This document shows, in pieces, positions 9,786 through 20,450 of a stretch of 64,000 nucleotides of DNA (position 1 is its first letter; each line of letters begins with the position of its first letter). Location of the stretch: NCBI GenBank assembly GCA_020746835.1, contig JAGPNK010000002.1, positions 1,550,001 through 1,614,000 of the forward strand, written 5' to 3'. The notes under the pieces are model-generated. The model had not been told where the DNA came from. It searched no databases and saw only the letters and a program-made list of their open reading frames with translations. Both the position numbers and the translations under genes were made by a program. This stretch comes from Stachybotrys elegans (lineage: Eukaryota > Ascomycota > Sordariomycetes > Hypocreales > Stachybotryaceae).

Positions 9786-12276
9786 GTTGGAGTATTTTTG
9801 CTGAACTGGAGGAAGTGTGGAAGAGATGAGGACAGCTGCGGTTTCTGGGATAGAAGTGAAAGCAAAAGCTCAGGCGAAACTTGGACACTGCTATTTATAC
9901 GAAGAGCATGGCGGGGTATATGAAGTTTACGGCTTGCGCGCGTAGGTCCTCTCGAGCTATGGTGGGGTAAGCAATCAGGTCAAGATGACGCGCCTGGTCC
10001 CTCGAGTACGGCGAGCTCGGCGAAGGATGATTGGAAGATTGCAGAGAAAAGGTGGCTCTATGTCGGTTTCGAGCAGGAGTGAGCCCGTTCAGGCAAGTCT
10101 GGTTTGCTGCAAAGCAAGACGCCCGAGCCAGGAATGATGTAGCTCTGGAGCTAGAATGGGTGAGTCTGGGTCGCTGCCGAGCCCCTCATTGGCCCCCTCC
10201 GATGCTCCTTGGGAGCAGAATACATCGCGAGAACACTAGCATCCCTGAAATTTGTCATAATGTTGCAGTTTGGATGGACTTCCCTGTCGTCAAGGTGGCG
10301 CACATCCAGCCCAGATAGCCGCCATGCTGCGGGTTCAGACGGGGTCGGTGTTCGGTGGTCGGTGGTTAACCGTCAAGGGTCCACGGGGTTGTGTATCCTC
10401 AGGTCCAGTATTTGGAATTGGCCCCAGTTTATCCAATGGGCTTCGGCTTCTGCGATTTGGAATTCTGCACGGCATCCTTTGTCTTACCAACAAGGTTGTA
10501 TTGTGTGGGTGCAAACGCCCTGCCACTTCCCCGTCGATCAAGGATGAACCCGCAGGAGCTCCGGATAGCTCCTGATGAGGTGCTTGGAGGGTCTGAGTAG
10601 TTGCGCGGTTCGATGCGACCTCATGATGAAATGTCTGCGCCGTTGGTCGATCAACCGTCAGGTTGAGGGCTGCTTATCATCGGCCCCCCTCGGATGCGCA
10701 TGCGACGTTGACTCTGAGGGTCAAGAGCGTAGCATTGTGTCTCGATATGACGTATCCGGACGTGGGTGGGGGGTCTTTATCACCAGCCAAAGTATGGTTC
10801 AACGTCGTATCAACGTCGCGAGGGACCCGACAAGAGCCAAGAGGGAGGTTCCTTATCTCCCCCTCTCTGGCCACAGCGTGTCGAAGGCAGACCAGCCATC
10901 TCGATGTGATGGTGGCGATGACGGCTGTCCAGAGTGTGCTCAGCATGCTCAAACTTCCCTTCGAGGGAGGTTGAAAGCATTCTTCGCCGACTGACCACCT
11001 CATCTCGAAGAGGGAGTATCCTTTGAGGCACCATCGAGGGCCTGGGGACGGAGCGGTTACTGATCGCACATGTTGTTCAGACTGGCTGCGATGAGTAAAG
11101 GCACCGAGGCTTGTTGGTGTATCGACCTGCCGTTTTGAGGTGCAAAATGTTGAGTGAGACCTAGAGATAGGGAACGTTGGCTCGCTGGTTCTTGACGGGG
11201 TCCTAGATTGTTCTTTCGGCGCACCGAGATTACCTGCCTGTGCAGCTCAACATATTGAAAAGGCCAACACTCTCCAGTACCATCCGAAACAACAATGCGT
11301 CCATCGTACCCGCCACTGCTCGCTCCAATTCGATAGATGTGACCTTCGGCTATGTTTCCCGAAAGAAACCGTTCGGTGGACGAGCGACCAGGCGAGCCTA
11401 CAAAGCGGCCCAGCGTCAAGCCAGCTCGGAAGACATGGCGAGCAATTCGAGCAAACAGATGAGGTCGGAATAGACTTCTCAACAATGGAGCCCATGAGAT
11501 GGGGGAAGTGGCATTCATATGTCCAACCCTCGCCATCAAGGTTCTCTCTCTCGAGTCAGGATTGGAGAGAGACTGGAGATGTACATGTGAGTTTGGTAGA
11601 CTAAAGATAATTTAGGTGTTAATCCAATTGTCTAGGTACCGGCAGTGAATGTACACATTTTGCCAGATTCTCTCATGTCGCAAGACCACACCAGTACTTG
11701 ACAGAGGGGAGCCAATCTGTTGAATTTGGGCATCATGAATTAGATGCAGGCATCTCTCTCTTTCATAAGCTCAACTGTCTCTCGTGTCTACTACATTACC
11801 TGTTAAAAACCGATACGCCTTGGCTTGGGCTGTGCTGTGGCAGCGGGGCGGCAAGCCCGAAACTCAAACGAGCCTGTCTGGGTGGAAACCGGCCATAGAG
11901 ATCTAGCACCTTCTATGGAAGAAGCATGGGGACTGACTAAGGTCAGGCTGTGCGGCAGCTCCAGGGTATCCCGCTGCCCTACGCCTACGTGCGCCGCACT
12001 GCCCTAGGCTTCGCCCCCCGCTAAAGCCCGAGGCTTGCAACCGCCGCACGCCGATTGACTCAGTTGATGACACTCCACCGATTCTATCATCTTCCCCATA
12101 TATTCCCTTCTCGAACCGCCACTACATCATCTTTTCTTCTCACGATCAGAACACGCGATCATCTTCTTCACTTTCCCATCCATCAACATCTAAAAGTCTC
12201 TCGCAGGCATCGCCCATCTCCCCTCGTGGACGTCTCGACACTCTTCCAGTACCCATTCACAACCCCGCCATTCACA
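9786..12276. other. Gene-poor region upstream of mbf1
   Basis: About 2.5 kb without a supportable gene. Several frames of 100-160 codons occur on both strands, for example 11539-11057 on the minus strand, but none has a domain, signal peptide or credible splice partner. Base composition looks like unique sequence, without transposon ends or terminal repeats. The last 200 bases before mbf1 are C/T-rich, as expected for its promoter and leader. Confidence 0.5.
9892..9899 (-). promoter_or_regulatory. Candidate TATA box of the GFA gene
   Basis: The minus strand reads TATAAATA about 107 bases upstream of the GFA-family start codon, a normal distance for a fungal TATA element allowing for a short leader. 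Confidence 0.5.
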
Positions 12277-12854
12277 ATGTCTGAAGACTGGGATGCCGTG
12301 ACCAAGATTGGCAGCAAGGTCCGTGGACCTGGCAACGCCCAGCGCGAGACCGTCATCCGAGGAAAGGCTGCTCTCAACGCCGCCCAGCGATCTGGAGGAG
12401 TTGTCGGCACGGAGCGAAAGTTTGGCACTGCCAACGCTGTACGTTGATACATCCCCCGTCCGCTTACTTGCCCCGCGCCCGCTCTTTGGGCTGCTTGGGC
12501 CCGATGTGACGTGCCGCGAGCTGCAACACACGTACTGACAATCTACCACAGGGCTCCAGTGGTGACGGCCAGCGTCTCACCAAGGTCGACCGCTCCGACG
12601 ACATCATCAAGCCCAACACGATCGGCAAGGAAGTCGGCGATGTCATCGCCAACGCACGGCAAAAGGCGGAGCCCAAGATGACCCAGAAGGATCTCGCCAC
12701 CAAATGCAACACAACGCAGGCCATCGTTGCTGACTTTGAGAGGGGCACCGCCACGCCCGACCAGAAGGTGCTGAGCGCCATGGAGCGTGTCCTCAACGTC
12801 AAGCTCCGCGGCAGCGACATTGGCGCCCCCAAGTTCCCCAACAAGAAGAAGTGA
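12277..12854 (+). CDS. mbf1: Multiprotein bridging factor 1
   Basis: Two exons (12277-12438, 12552-12854) give 154 residues, the standard size of Mbf1. The N-terminal MBF1 domain ([17 protein letters not shown] and the following basic region) covers about residues 1-70. A Cro/C1-type helix-turn-helix covers about 97-140 ([21 protein letters not shown] then [20 protein letters not shown]). Mbf1 is a conserved coactivator that bridges bZIP activators and TBP. In yeast it also binds stalled ribosomes and prevents frameshifting. The end FPNKKK is typical. The intron has GT-AG ends and keeps frame. Confidence 0.95.
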
Positions 12855-13327
12855 GGGGGCTTCACAGCCCTCTGGGTTGCAGTAATCGATTCATAAGCGC
12901 CGAGCCGAGAAGTGCGGCGTGGGTGTTGGGGGTTCCGTGACAGCTTTCTGCCAAAGCGTGGCACTGTCTCCAGCGGTGTAGGACCAAGAGAGAGATGCAT
13001 AGACGGGAGTAGACCTTGGGCCAGTACTCTTGGAGTACGGCCACAACTCTGTTAGATAAAAATCAACGGTCATTTGCACCTCACCAAGCGCTTCTTAGCC
13101 TGAGCATGCGGTGCCTTTCCACGGTTTCACGACGTATTCATCAGGCCGCGTGCATGTTCGTGAGGCGGGTGCAGGCACCCATCTGCCAGCTGCCGGCAGC
13201 AGCCTACGGGTCTTGACCACGTCTCTCACAGCAAACCTCCTCCATGGAAGTCAGCCTGCTGTCGGTTGGCCTCTTCTGCGAGAGGTGAAACTTGCTCCTC
13301 ACAAACAATCCACACGCGCAGCTCCCT
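12855..13327. other. Intergenic region mbf1 to hypothetical gene
   Basis: 473 bases holding the mbf1 3' UTR and the presumed promoter of the next gene. No gene or repeat is seen. Confidence 0.45.
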
Positions 13328-14056
13328 ATGCTTCTGAACTCCGAGCCACCCATCGCTATGGATATCAGCATGACCGATCATTCCGACAACGCTTCGCTGA
13401 CCTCGAGCGAGACAGCTGGAAGCATCATCAATCGCAAGCGAGAGGCCAAAGGTCTTCCCAGCAGCTTCTCCGCCAACCTCAGCCGTCGAGTCTCGCCGCC
13501 GCGCGTGGCAACTCCAGCCAGCCCACAGAATTCTCTCCGCTCGGTCAAGGCCATCGTAGCATGGCTCGAGTCCTCGCCCAAGGATGCAGCTACCAATGGC
13601 CAAACAAAACCCTTGGTCGGGTCTCCGTACTCCTCTCGAAAGCCCACACCTCTCAGACTGCGGCTCCAACACTCCCAGCCCGTGCTGCACGCAACGCCCG
13701 ATGTTGAGGAGTACTCCTTGACTCTGCTCAAATACCAGCAGTACTATACTCAACAGCCTCTTGGGAGATGCCTCGATGATACACGCAGCTTGGGTGAGTC
13801 TGCCGATCTAGCGACTCCGAGCAAACCGGCTGGGGAGCAATCACCCACAACTCCAGAAAAGACAAGCGCCTCAACTCCGGGCAGCCAAGGACCCGACTCC
13901 GGGTCAGAGTACTTTAATCCAAGCCCCAACATCACAGTCAACACTTCGAGGCAGAGTACCCCAATAGGAACTCCAGCAGGCACACCAACCAGCACATCTC
14001 CCCAGGTCAATATCGCACGGCGGCAACGGAGTTCCACAGAAGTCGAGGCGTTCTAG
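13328..14056 (+). CDS. Ser/Thr/Pro-rich hypothetical protein
   Basis: A single open frame of 242 residues runs from the ATG at 13328. An in-frame ATG at 13358 (MDISMTDHSDNAS) is an equally plausible start. The protein is rich in Ser, Thr and Pro with scattered basic residues. It contains the short stretch NSLRSVKAIVAWLESSPK, which is the part most likely to be conserved. There is no signal peptide, membrane segment or known domain. The Ser/Pro-rich tail (SRQSTPIGTPAGTPTSTSP) suggests a phosphorylated, disordered protein. I do not recognise it. The absence of a domain makes this a moderate call, supported mainly by composition and length. Confidence 0.5.
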   Translation: MLLNSEPPIAMDISMTDHSDNASLTSSETAGSIINRKREAKGLPSSFSANLSRRVSPPRVATPASPQNSLRSVKAIVAWLESSPKDAATNGQTKPLVGSPYSSRKPTPLRLRLQHSQPVLHATPDVEEYSLTLLKYQQYYTQQPLGRCLDDTRSLGESADLATPSKPAGEQSPTTPEKTSASTPGSQGPDSGSEYFNPSPNITVNTSRQSTPIGTPAGTPTSTSPQVNIARRQRSSTEVEAF

Positions 14057-14571
14057 AAGCACGTCAGATCTTATCTGTGGATCTCAGACGAGGAGATGGA
14101 AGGCGGGCAAGACGCTCCCATTCAGAATGGTATGCTTGTTCCGCCACCAGACAGCATCAATTCAACGTCAGGACGAGGGTTCGGAAGATGCGCCACTTAG
14201 AACTCGACCAACACATGGGGATGGGACCCAGTATAGGATTGCATTGGGGTTTCAATTGGAGAATCACTAGTTTCTACCGGATGTACCATATTTGCTCTAG
14301 GTTATTTGTCATTCATCGGATGAGGTATCCATATATGAGATCACCAGTACTAGATGAATTGAGCAGACTCGACCAAATCATGCGTGCCCGCAATGGGCGA
14401 AATATTCCTCGGAGCCCCCGAGGGTGGTCTTTTCAAGTATCGCATCCTCAACCCTCTTCACCCTTGAGACGAGTGGATGCTAAGACCATGTTTGCGCTTT
14501 CGTGATTTTCCCCTGAATCTAACAGCCTTGCGCCAGTCATGATACTCGTATAAATAAAATCCATCAGATCA
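14057..14571. other. Convergent intergenic region
   Basis: 515 bases between the ends of two convergent genes. It presumably holds both 3' UTRs and polyadenylation signals. No further feature is recognised. Confidence 0.45.
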
Positions 14572-15605
14572 TCATGCGGAAACCTTGGCGCTGTACTTTG
14601 CCGCCGCCTTATCAAACAGAGCATCCTTCTCCGCCAGGTCGGCAATCAGCTGGTGCTGAGGGTCTGCCTTCTTGAGGGCGCTGAGGCATGTTAGATTCAT
14701 TCCTGGTCAAGATTTGGGCAAGGACTTACACAAGGAGTGGCGAGGCGTCGTTGCCGGTGAGAATGGTCAACACCAACAGGTTGGCGATGGCCTCGGCGTA
14801 TCCGGGCTCCTTCTGCATGGCTTGCTCAAGGGCAGCCTGGCACTCTTCCAATCGGCCGAGATGGAGCTCACATACAGCTTGTGAAACAATGGATCGGATC
14901 GAAGACGTAGCGGGAGCTTGAGCGAGCTCTTCGAAGACGTAGAAAGCCTGCTGGTACTTCTCACCGCCCTGGCAGTCATCGTCAGTACTAGAGATTTCCA
15001 AAAGGCAAAACCTCCTTACCAGTCGTACTCCAACCCAAGACTCGGCCAGGTTGACCAGTAGACTATCCTGAGCCCATCTCCGTGCAGCGGTGACTTCCTT
15101 GAGGGCGAGGTCCGTTCGGTTAAGCTGCAGCTGGATCTGTGTAATCAGGGCGACGGCTTCGACTGCACATCATTAGCACAACGCCCTAAGCGGCGAGCGG
15201 CGAGGACGTACGGCTAGCCTGGTGTTGCGACAGCAGCGCCAAGGCCTCTTCCGACTTTCCAGCGCCCTGGAGAACGATGCCGCCAACGATCTGGACGGTG
15301 GCGTTGTCGGCAGCCGAAGATGCGAGCTTCTCGACGGTCTGCACGGCGGAGTCGGTCTTGCCCAGCGTGAACGCGGCAAGGGCGCCGATGACCTGCAGCT
15401 CGGGCTCGCTCTCGCCCTTGACGTCGGCAAGGACGTCCTCGGCTTGGCCTAGAGCAATGCGGGCTCGGAGGACCAGGACGCGGGCGGGGAGCTCATTCTC
15501 AGGGGAGAAGGAGGAGGTGTCGAAATCGACGACTTCCTGGTACTGGCCCTGGTGGAAGTGGTTGTGGATGTTGATCAATTCGCCCTCGGCGGAGTAGGGA
15601 TCCAT
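14572..15605 (-). CDS. sec28: Coatomer epsilon subunit (epsilon-COP)
   Basis: Four exons on the minus strand (15605-15212, 15162-15020, 14968-14730, 14680-14572) give 294 residues, matching the roughly 290-residue family. The N-terminus MDPYSAEGELINIHNHFHQG is the conserved epsilon-COP start. The rest is a series of TPR-like alpha-helical pairs, for example LNRTDLALKEV and LGRLEECQAALEQAMQKEP. Epsilon-COP stabilises alpha-COP in the COPI coat that carries cargo from Golgi to ER. All three introns are 49-51 bases with GT-AG ends and keep frame. The third uses the strong donor GTAAGT. Confidence 0.93.
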
Positions 15606-15955
15606 GGCAGCGGTTGTGTATTTTCGTTCTTGGTGTTTTTCCGTCGTTGATGTCGGGCTTGGTCGGCGTCGTACCTCGAAAGAACACCTTACAACGGGCC
15701 GCCGAACTGTTAGTGGGGTCCCCTGGAGCTCGCTCACGGGTCGCTCACCTCGGTGAGCCGAGGAATTGTGCAGCCCTGAAAATCCAGGCCAAAAGTGGCT
15801 TGACTAGCACCGCCACGCACCCCCACCTGACGAGGTATGGCGCCGACCCTAGATGCCCACAAAGCGAAATCACCAAAACCACCCAAATTCGTCTTTCTTT
15901 TCGGAACTTTGCATCACCAAACACCCAAGCACGGCACCCGCACAACGTCGTCAAG
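15606..15955. other. Divergent promoter region epsilon-COP / eL42
   Basis: 350 bases between divergent start codons, shared by a coat-protein gene and a ribosomal-protein gene. No clear TATA box is seen, as is common for housekeeping promoters. Confidence 0.5.
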
Positions 15956-16714
15956 ATGGTGAGTCCCATGCAATATTCCCCTTCGCTGCTTCTATCTTCA
16001 AGCTGCTTTCGACCCTTTCGACCTCTACTACCCCAAGAACTCTCCCCGCGCTCGCGACCGGCGGGCGTGCCTCGATGACAGTACTCTGCGAGGTGCGCGG
16101 ATGAGCCGCTACGATATTTCGAGAGGAGGGAGGATGCGAGGTGCAAAGGCAGCGATGGCGGCTGCAGCGAGCTGGCTCCAAGGACTACGCATCGACACCA
16201 AATCATCTCTCAACCTCTCTCGCTCTCGGCTCCCCGACCGGATACTGTCATAGCGCGCCTGCCCGCCGGCTCACAGCGAATTAATCGAAAAAAGCGAGAG
16301 CAACCCAGATGGCTAACACAGGCTGCAACAGGTCAACATTCCCAAGACCCGCAACACCTACTGCAAAGGCAAGGAGTGCCGCAAGCACACTCAGCACAAG
16401 GTCACCCAGTACAAGGCTGGCAAGGCCTCCCTGTTCGCCCAGGGTAAGCGTCGATATGACCGCAAGCAGAGCGGTTATGGTGGTCAGACCAAGCCCGTCT
16501 TCCACAAGAAGGCCAAGACTACCAAGAAGGTCGTCCTGCGACTAGAATGCGTCAAGTGCAAGACCAAGTGCCAGCTGGCTCTGAAGCGATGCAAGCACTT
16601 CGAGCTGGGGTATGTCATCACCACCTTTTTCTGCGATGCGGGTAGAATGGATACTGACGAACATCCCTGTGCAGCGGCGACAAGAAGACGAAGGGTGCGG
16701 CTCTGGTGTTCTAA
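15956..16714 (+). CDS. rpl42: 60S ribosomal protein eL42 (L44/L36a)
   Basis: Three exons (15956-15958, 16332-16609, 16675-16714) give 106 residues, the exact family length. Exon 1 is just the ATG, followed by a 373-base intron, a layout common in fungal ribosomal-protein genes. The protein begins [17 protein letters not shown] and contains the zinc-ribbon cysteines (C12, C17 and the pair in [10 protein letters not shown]), ending TKGAALVF. eL42 sits at the E site of the large subunit. Residue 56 is proline, the form associated with cycloheximide sensitivity; glutamine at this position gives resistance in several yeasts. The identification is certain; the drug phenotype is inferred. Confidence 0.97.
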
Positions 16715-17101
16715 GTGCATTATGTTTGGGTCACTACACTTCTCCTGCTTCTCCTTGCGGCAAATGGGCATCATGGACTATGGCGAAGGGGGGTACATGT
16801 CCTCGGCTGAGGCATCGTTGATAGGGAATCAATGAAAATTCTCTTGCTCACAAAGAAAGAAAAAATAACCACTTTTCTGCCCGGTGGATGTGCACATGGC
16901 ATTTTCATTTGTCACATAAAAACTGGGAGTATGAATGGACTTTTTGACGACCGTCATGACTTTCAGTGCGATATATGAGCTGCCACAATGCCCAGAAAGC
17001 TAGGATGAGGAAATATAGAGAGGGAGCTCCGCCAGTTGCACCATTCGTCGTATGGGTGAATATTCTATGGCCGTAAGATCTATTCTAGATGTATGCGCCG
17101 T
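16715..17101. other. Convergent intergenic region
   Basis: 387 bases between the eL42 stop and the stop of the convergent 2H phosphoesterase. AT-rich parts around 16850-16930 are likely 3' UTR and polyadenylation sequence. No gene is seen. Confidence 0.45.
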
Positions 17102-18277
17102 CTAAAAGCCCTCTCCCATCATGATGGTGCGGCCGCCTCCGTACCACAGAGCGCCATTGCGAGCATCCAGGCCCCTCTCCTGGCCGACCACCCACTCACC
17201 GATGAACTCGGCATCCTGCTTGTCCCAGACCTGGTCCTCGAGCCACTGGTTGATGTCATCGATGGCTTTGATCCATTGCTGCCGCTTCTCGGGCGTGTCA
17301 TGGTCCTCGTGCGTCAGGTACCTACCGAGCGTGATGTGCGCGCTGGGGACCTGGTATCTCGAGCCAACCTCGACGCCTCCCTCCTTGACCTTTTCAAAGA
17401 TGTCGCGCCGGAGGTGGTGGTAGGTGTAGCCGTCTCCCTGGACCACGTCGCCTTCCGTCGCGTCGGGGGCCACAGGAGCCGGGGACACGCCGGGCTCGCC
17501 TGACGCGGGGAGGAAGGACACAGCAAACGCCGAGAGGTCGTAGGAGATGAGGGGCTTGACGAGGCGAGACCTATGGGTGTGCGTGTGGCTTGTTATGTTG
17601 GGGAGCGAGGGCCGGAGGGTGGACACGAGCGCGGCAATCTCCTCCGGCGTCTTGGAAAAGGCCACCTCGAGGGCAGTCATGTGCATTTTGTGTATTGGCA
17701 TGAGCCAGACGGCTGGATGGATAACATGTCAGTTCCTTTCACGGCCTGGCTCGGGTGGGCTTGTTTCGCGGGTATAGGGCTCACATGGAGCAGCTTGCTT
17801 GAGCATGTCCTGCAACTTGGCAGCCAGCTGGATGATGTGGTCGGGGGGTCTGGCCCAGATGACGAAGCAGTTGCGCAGGTCACGGAAGCCCGGCTCAATG
17901 TCTGGCTTCTCGAGCCTCAGGAGATGCTGGTCAATGATGAGCTCCTTGAAGTCGGCAGCCAGGAACTTTTCCTTTTGCTGGGCATTGCGCTTGATGCGGT
18001 GTGCAGAGTAGAGCTTCTGGATCTCCTCCTATGGACAGCGTGTGAGCAGCGTCTCGTGTCATTGATGTGACGAACCAGTGCAACGTTATTTCTCAATTTT
18101 GGGTTTGTATCGAATTGCGCGGAGTTGATGACTTTGGGTGATTGGGGACCGACGTACGGGTTTGTCTTCACAGGCCTTGATAAAGGCAGCATAGGGGTTC
18201 TCTCCGGGCTTGAGCACAATTCCGGAGAGATCCTCCAGCTTATTGCGGGTGTCTTCTGGGATTGGTGCGCTGGCCAT
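17102..18277 (-). CDS. 2H phosphoesterase superfamily protein (RNA ligase / cyclic phosphodiesterase-like)
   Basis: Three exons on the minus strand (18277-18158, 18028-17785, 17712-17102) give 324 residues. Two HxT motifs, the mark of 2H phosphoesterases, are present: HMT at 132-134 (MHMTALEVAF) and HIT at 247-249 (SAHITLGRYL). The spacing of 115 residues suits a two-lobed LigT-like fold. Residues 1-120 form a polar, helical N-terminal extension. Family members hydrolyse cyclic phosphodiester bonds or remove 2',3'-cyclic phosphate ends of RNA, or act as 2'-5' RNA ligases. The substrate here is unknown. There is no signal peptide, so it is probably cytosolic or nuclear. The 129-base first intron is the least certain part of the model. 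Confidence 0.85.
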
Positions 18278-18563
18278 GGTTCTTGAGCTGATCGCCTTGT
18301 TGGACAGGTCTAGGCGTTATCTGATCCCTATTTTGCTGTCTTCTTCTCTTTCTTCTCAGGCCAACGCAACGTCTACGATGGTGGACGATGGCGGGTGTTA
18401 TGCCACCTGAAAAGAAGCGATGACTAATCGAATACAGACGGTGGGTGAGCGGATCACAAGGTTGAAACTGAAACTATTGCTTGCGGCTGAGGAAATAAGA
18501 GTAGCTTGCGTAATAATTCGTAAGTCGTCGCTGTATTAGGGGCTGAGGGCCCCGTTCTAGATA

Positions 18564-19307
18564 TTACAATTTCTCCTGCCGAGCTGTCGCCTGCGGGACT
18601 GCAATCTTGATCCTCGGATCCTCGTCGACGCCCTGCTCCGACACAAACTCGACCAGCTGGCAGTCCTCGACAGCGACACCGCTGGCGAACTGCGTCACCA
18701 CGAAGTTGAGCGTCGTGCCGGGCTTGCCCAGGGCGACCATGGGCGCGTGCCACGTGCCGGCGCCATACGTAACGGCCTGGCGCTTGGAGGCGATAAAGGC
18801 CTTGATGAAGCGAAGCTCTGGGAGGCCCCTCCCGGGTAGGCCCCGCCCCACGGGCGTGGGAAAGGACTCGTCGAGGGCGCTGGGAGGCCGGCTGGGCGCG
18901 ACGACGACGAGGTAGGCGTCGGCGGAGGACTCGAGGGGCGAGAAGGTTTGCGTGGTGAAAGGGTGGCGCTCCAGGACGCGGACGACGAACTCGGGATGCG
19001 GGCCGCTGCCGCGGGCGAGCTCCCTGGCGGCGCAGCAGAAGAGAGAGATGGCCGGGCTGGCCACACCGCTGGGCGCCTGGTCGTAGAGGTTCCTCACGCG
19101 GCCGGCGGCGCGGTACTGGATGGCGAAGCCCTGGTTGGCCGAGAAGGCATTGGCCGGGAGGGAGGACGCGGTGTCAAAGGCGGCGGGATGCACGTCGGGG
19201 CGAGGGTTGCCGATGACATCGCCATAGGGAGCAAACGTCTCCTGCGTCAGCGGCTGGGCGACGACGCGGACGTCTATCTCGCCAATGCTGACGGTGAGGG
19301 TTGTCAT
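18564..19307 (-). CDS. DAL3: Ureidoglycolate lyase (allantoin catabolism)
   Basis: A single exon encodes 247 residues. The sequence carries the ureidoglycolate lyase/hydrolase signature: an N-terminal PLTQETFAPYGDVI, a central ERHPFTTQTFSPL, and the cupin-like active-site region GTWHAPMVALG followed by the strand LNFVVTQF. The enzyme cleaves ureidoglycolate to glyoxylate and urea, the last step of allantoin use as a nitrogen source. In fungi the gene is usually nitrogen-catabolite regulated. The chosen ATG is the first in the frame; a (CTG)8 run lies just upstream in the leader and would read as polycysteine if translation began further out. No other purine-degradation gene lies nearby, so there is no local cluster. 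Confidence 0.9.
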   Translation of the reverse strand: MTTLTVSIGEIDVRVVAQPLTQETFAPYGDVIGNPRPDVHPAAFDTASSLPANAFSANQGFAIQYRAAGRVRNLYDQAPSGVASPAISLFCCAARELARGSGPHPEFVVRVLERHPFTTQTFSPLESSADAYLVVVAPSRPPSALDESFPTPVGRGLPGRGLPELRFIKAFIASKRQAVTYGAGTWHAPMVALGKPGTTLNFVVTQFASGVAVEDCQLVEFVSEQGVDEDPRIKIAVPQATARQEKL

Positions 19308-20450
19308 GGCCGAGGGCGAGCAGCAGCAGCAGCAGCAGCAGCAGAAAAAGGTAGTTATGTCGACCAATTGCTGGCTTGTGATTCGAGAGATAAGGTAAAA
19401 CACACGTCCTGCGAGAGGCGGTTTGGGGAGGTTTGGCTACTGGTTTCAGTGGGTCTGGGTCTGTTTCTGGAAAGTCGGGAACCCTTCTGTTCAGGCGAGG
19501 AACTCTCTCCGCAGACACACCAGCTGCCATTTCGATGAGAAAATTCCCATTGGAAATGTTGAGCGTGTTCCTCATAAAAAAACATCCGTAAAAAAAACCA
19601 CCATGAGAAAATTCACAACAATGACAACATCACCGTCGCCACATCAGGCACCCCAAAGCCACACCTTCAGCCACCTTTCCTTCTTCTGCATCGCAGCCAC
19701 TGCCGAGTGGGGCCGAAGCTCCGCCCTCCGATTCCGGCCTATCGTTACAGTCCTCCGAATGCCATATCGGGATGGTCCAGGGCAGATCCCCCTCCAACCT
19801 CCCCGATTCGCGTCCATGCACATGCACCAACCATCAACAAAAGCAACGGACAGGGCTGGGATGTACATAGGCACTGACAGAGCGCGCTTCGGCCTCTTTT
19901 TTTTTTTTTTAATGCTCCGCTATTATGGCGCCGTCTTTCCCTCTCCTCCCCTCCGTCACACGACCAGCTTTTGGAGGGGGTCAAAAGTCAATTTGCCCCA
20001 CGCTAGATGGGGGGGAAAACCTGGGGCTTATGTCCCCTCAACGGATAGAGTAGGCCGGAGCTTGCTTGATCGTTGACGATGAGAGCAAACAAGAGAGAAC
20101 GCCTCCAGGGCCTGGCTATTCCCGCCCGGCCAAGACGGTACCGGATGATCCTAGGTCCCCCACTCACAGCGATGCATGGCCATTCGTAGACTTTGTTTCA
20201 ATCACCGCAATTTTTCTTTTTGCACTCTTGCATCCCGTATCTTTCGCCCTTCTTTCTCTCTCCCTCTCTCCCTCCCGTTGCTCTCCCGTCTGGCTGGTGG
20301 CAACCCTGGAACTGACGCCGACTGTACTCTGTATTGCTCTTCCTGCCTCGTCTTCACGTTGCATGTCCCGCTCCGAATGATACCAGCTCGTGAATTTCGC
20401 TTTCCCAGTATACATCCTCCTCCCCCAAGGCGACGTCGCCACTCACACGC
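19308..20450. other. Divergent intergenic region, ureidoglycolate lyase / MFS
   Basis: About 1.1 kb between divergent genes. It includes the (CAG)8 repeat, a run of 14 T at 19897-19910, and a C/T-rich stretch near 20250-20285 that probably belongs to the MFS promoter or leader. No gene is supported. Confidence 0.5.
19321..19344. repeat. (CAG)8 trinucleotide repeat
   Basis: Eight perfect CAG units on the plus strand, lying 13 bases upstream of the ureidoglycolate lyase start codon, where they read as (CTG)8 in the mRNA leader. Confidence 0.95.

Noticed and set aside
10600..10625. GGTTCGATGCGACC word suggesting a tRNA T-arm
   Set aside because: It does not fit the T-loop consensus fully, and no acceptor or anticodon arms fold around it.
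11057..11539. 160-codon minus-strand frame in the gene-free region
   Set aside because: Its composition is random, and it has no domain, signal peptide or neighbouring exon to join.
13111..13707. 198-codon plus-strand frame overlapping the Ser/Pro-rich hypothetical gene
   Set aside because: The overlapping frame from 13328 has a cleaner disordered-protein composition and a longer reach; both cannot be coding.
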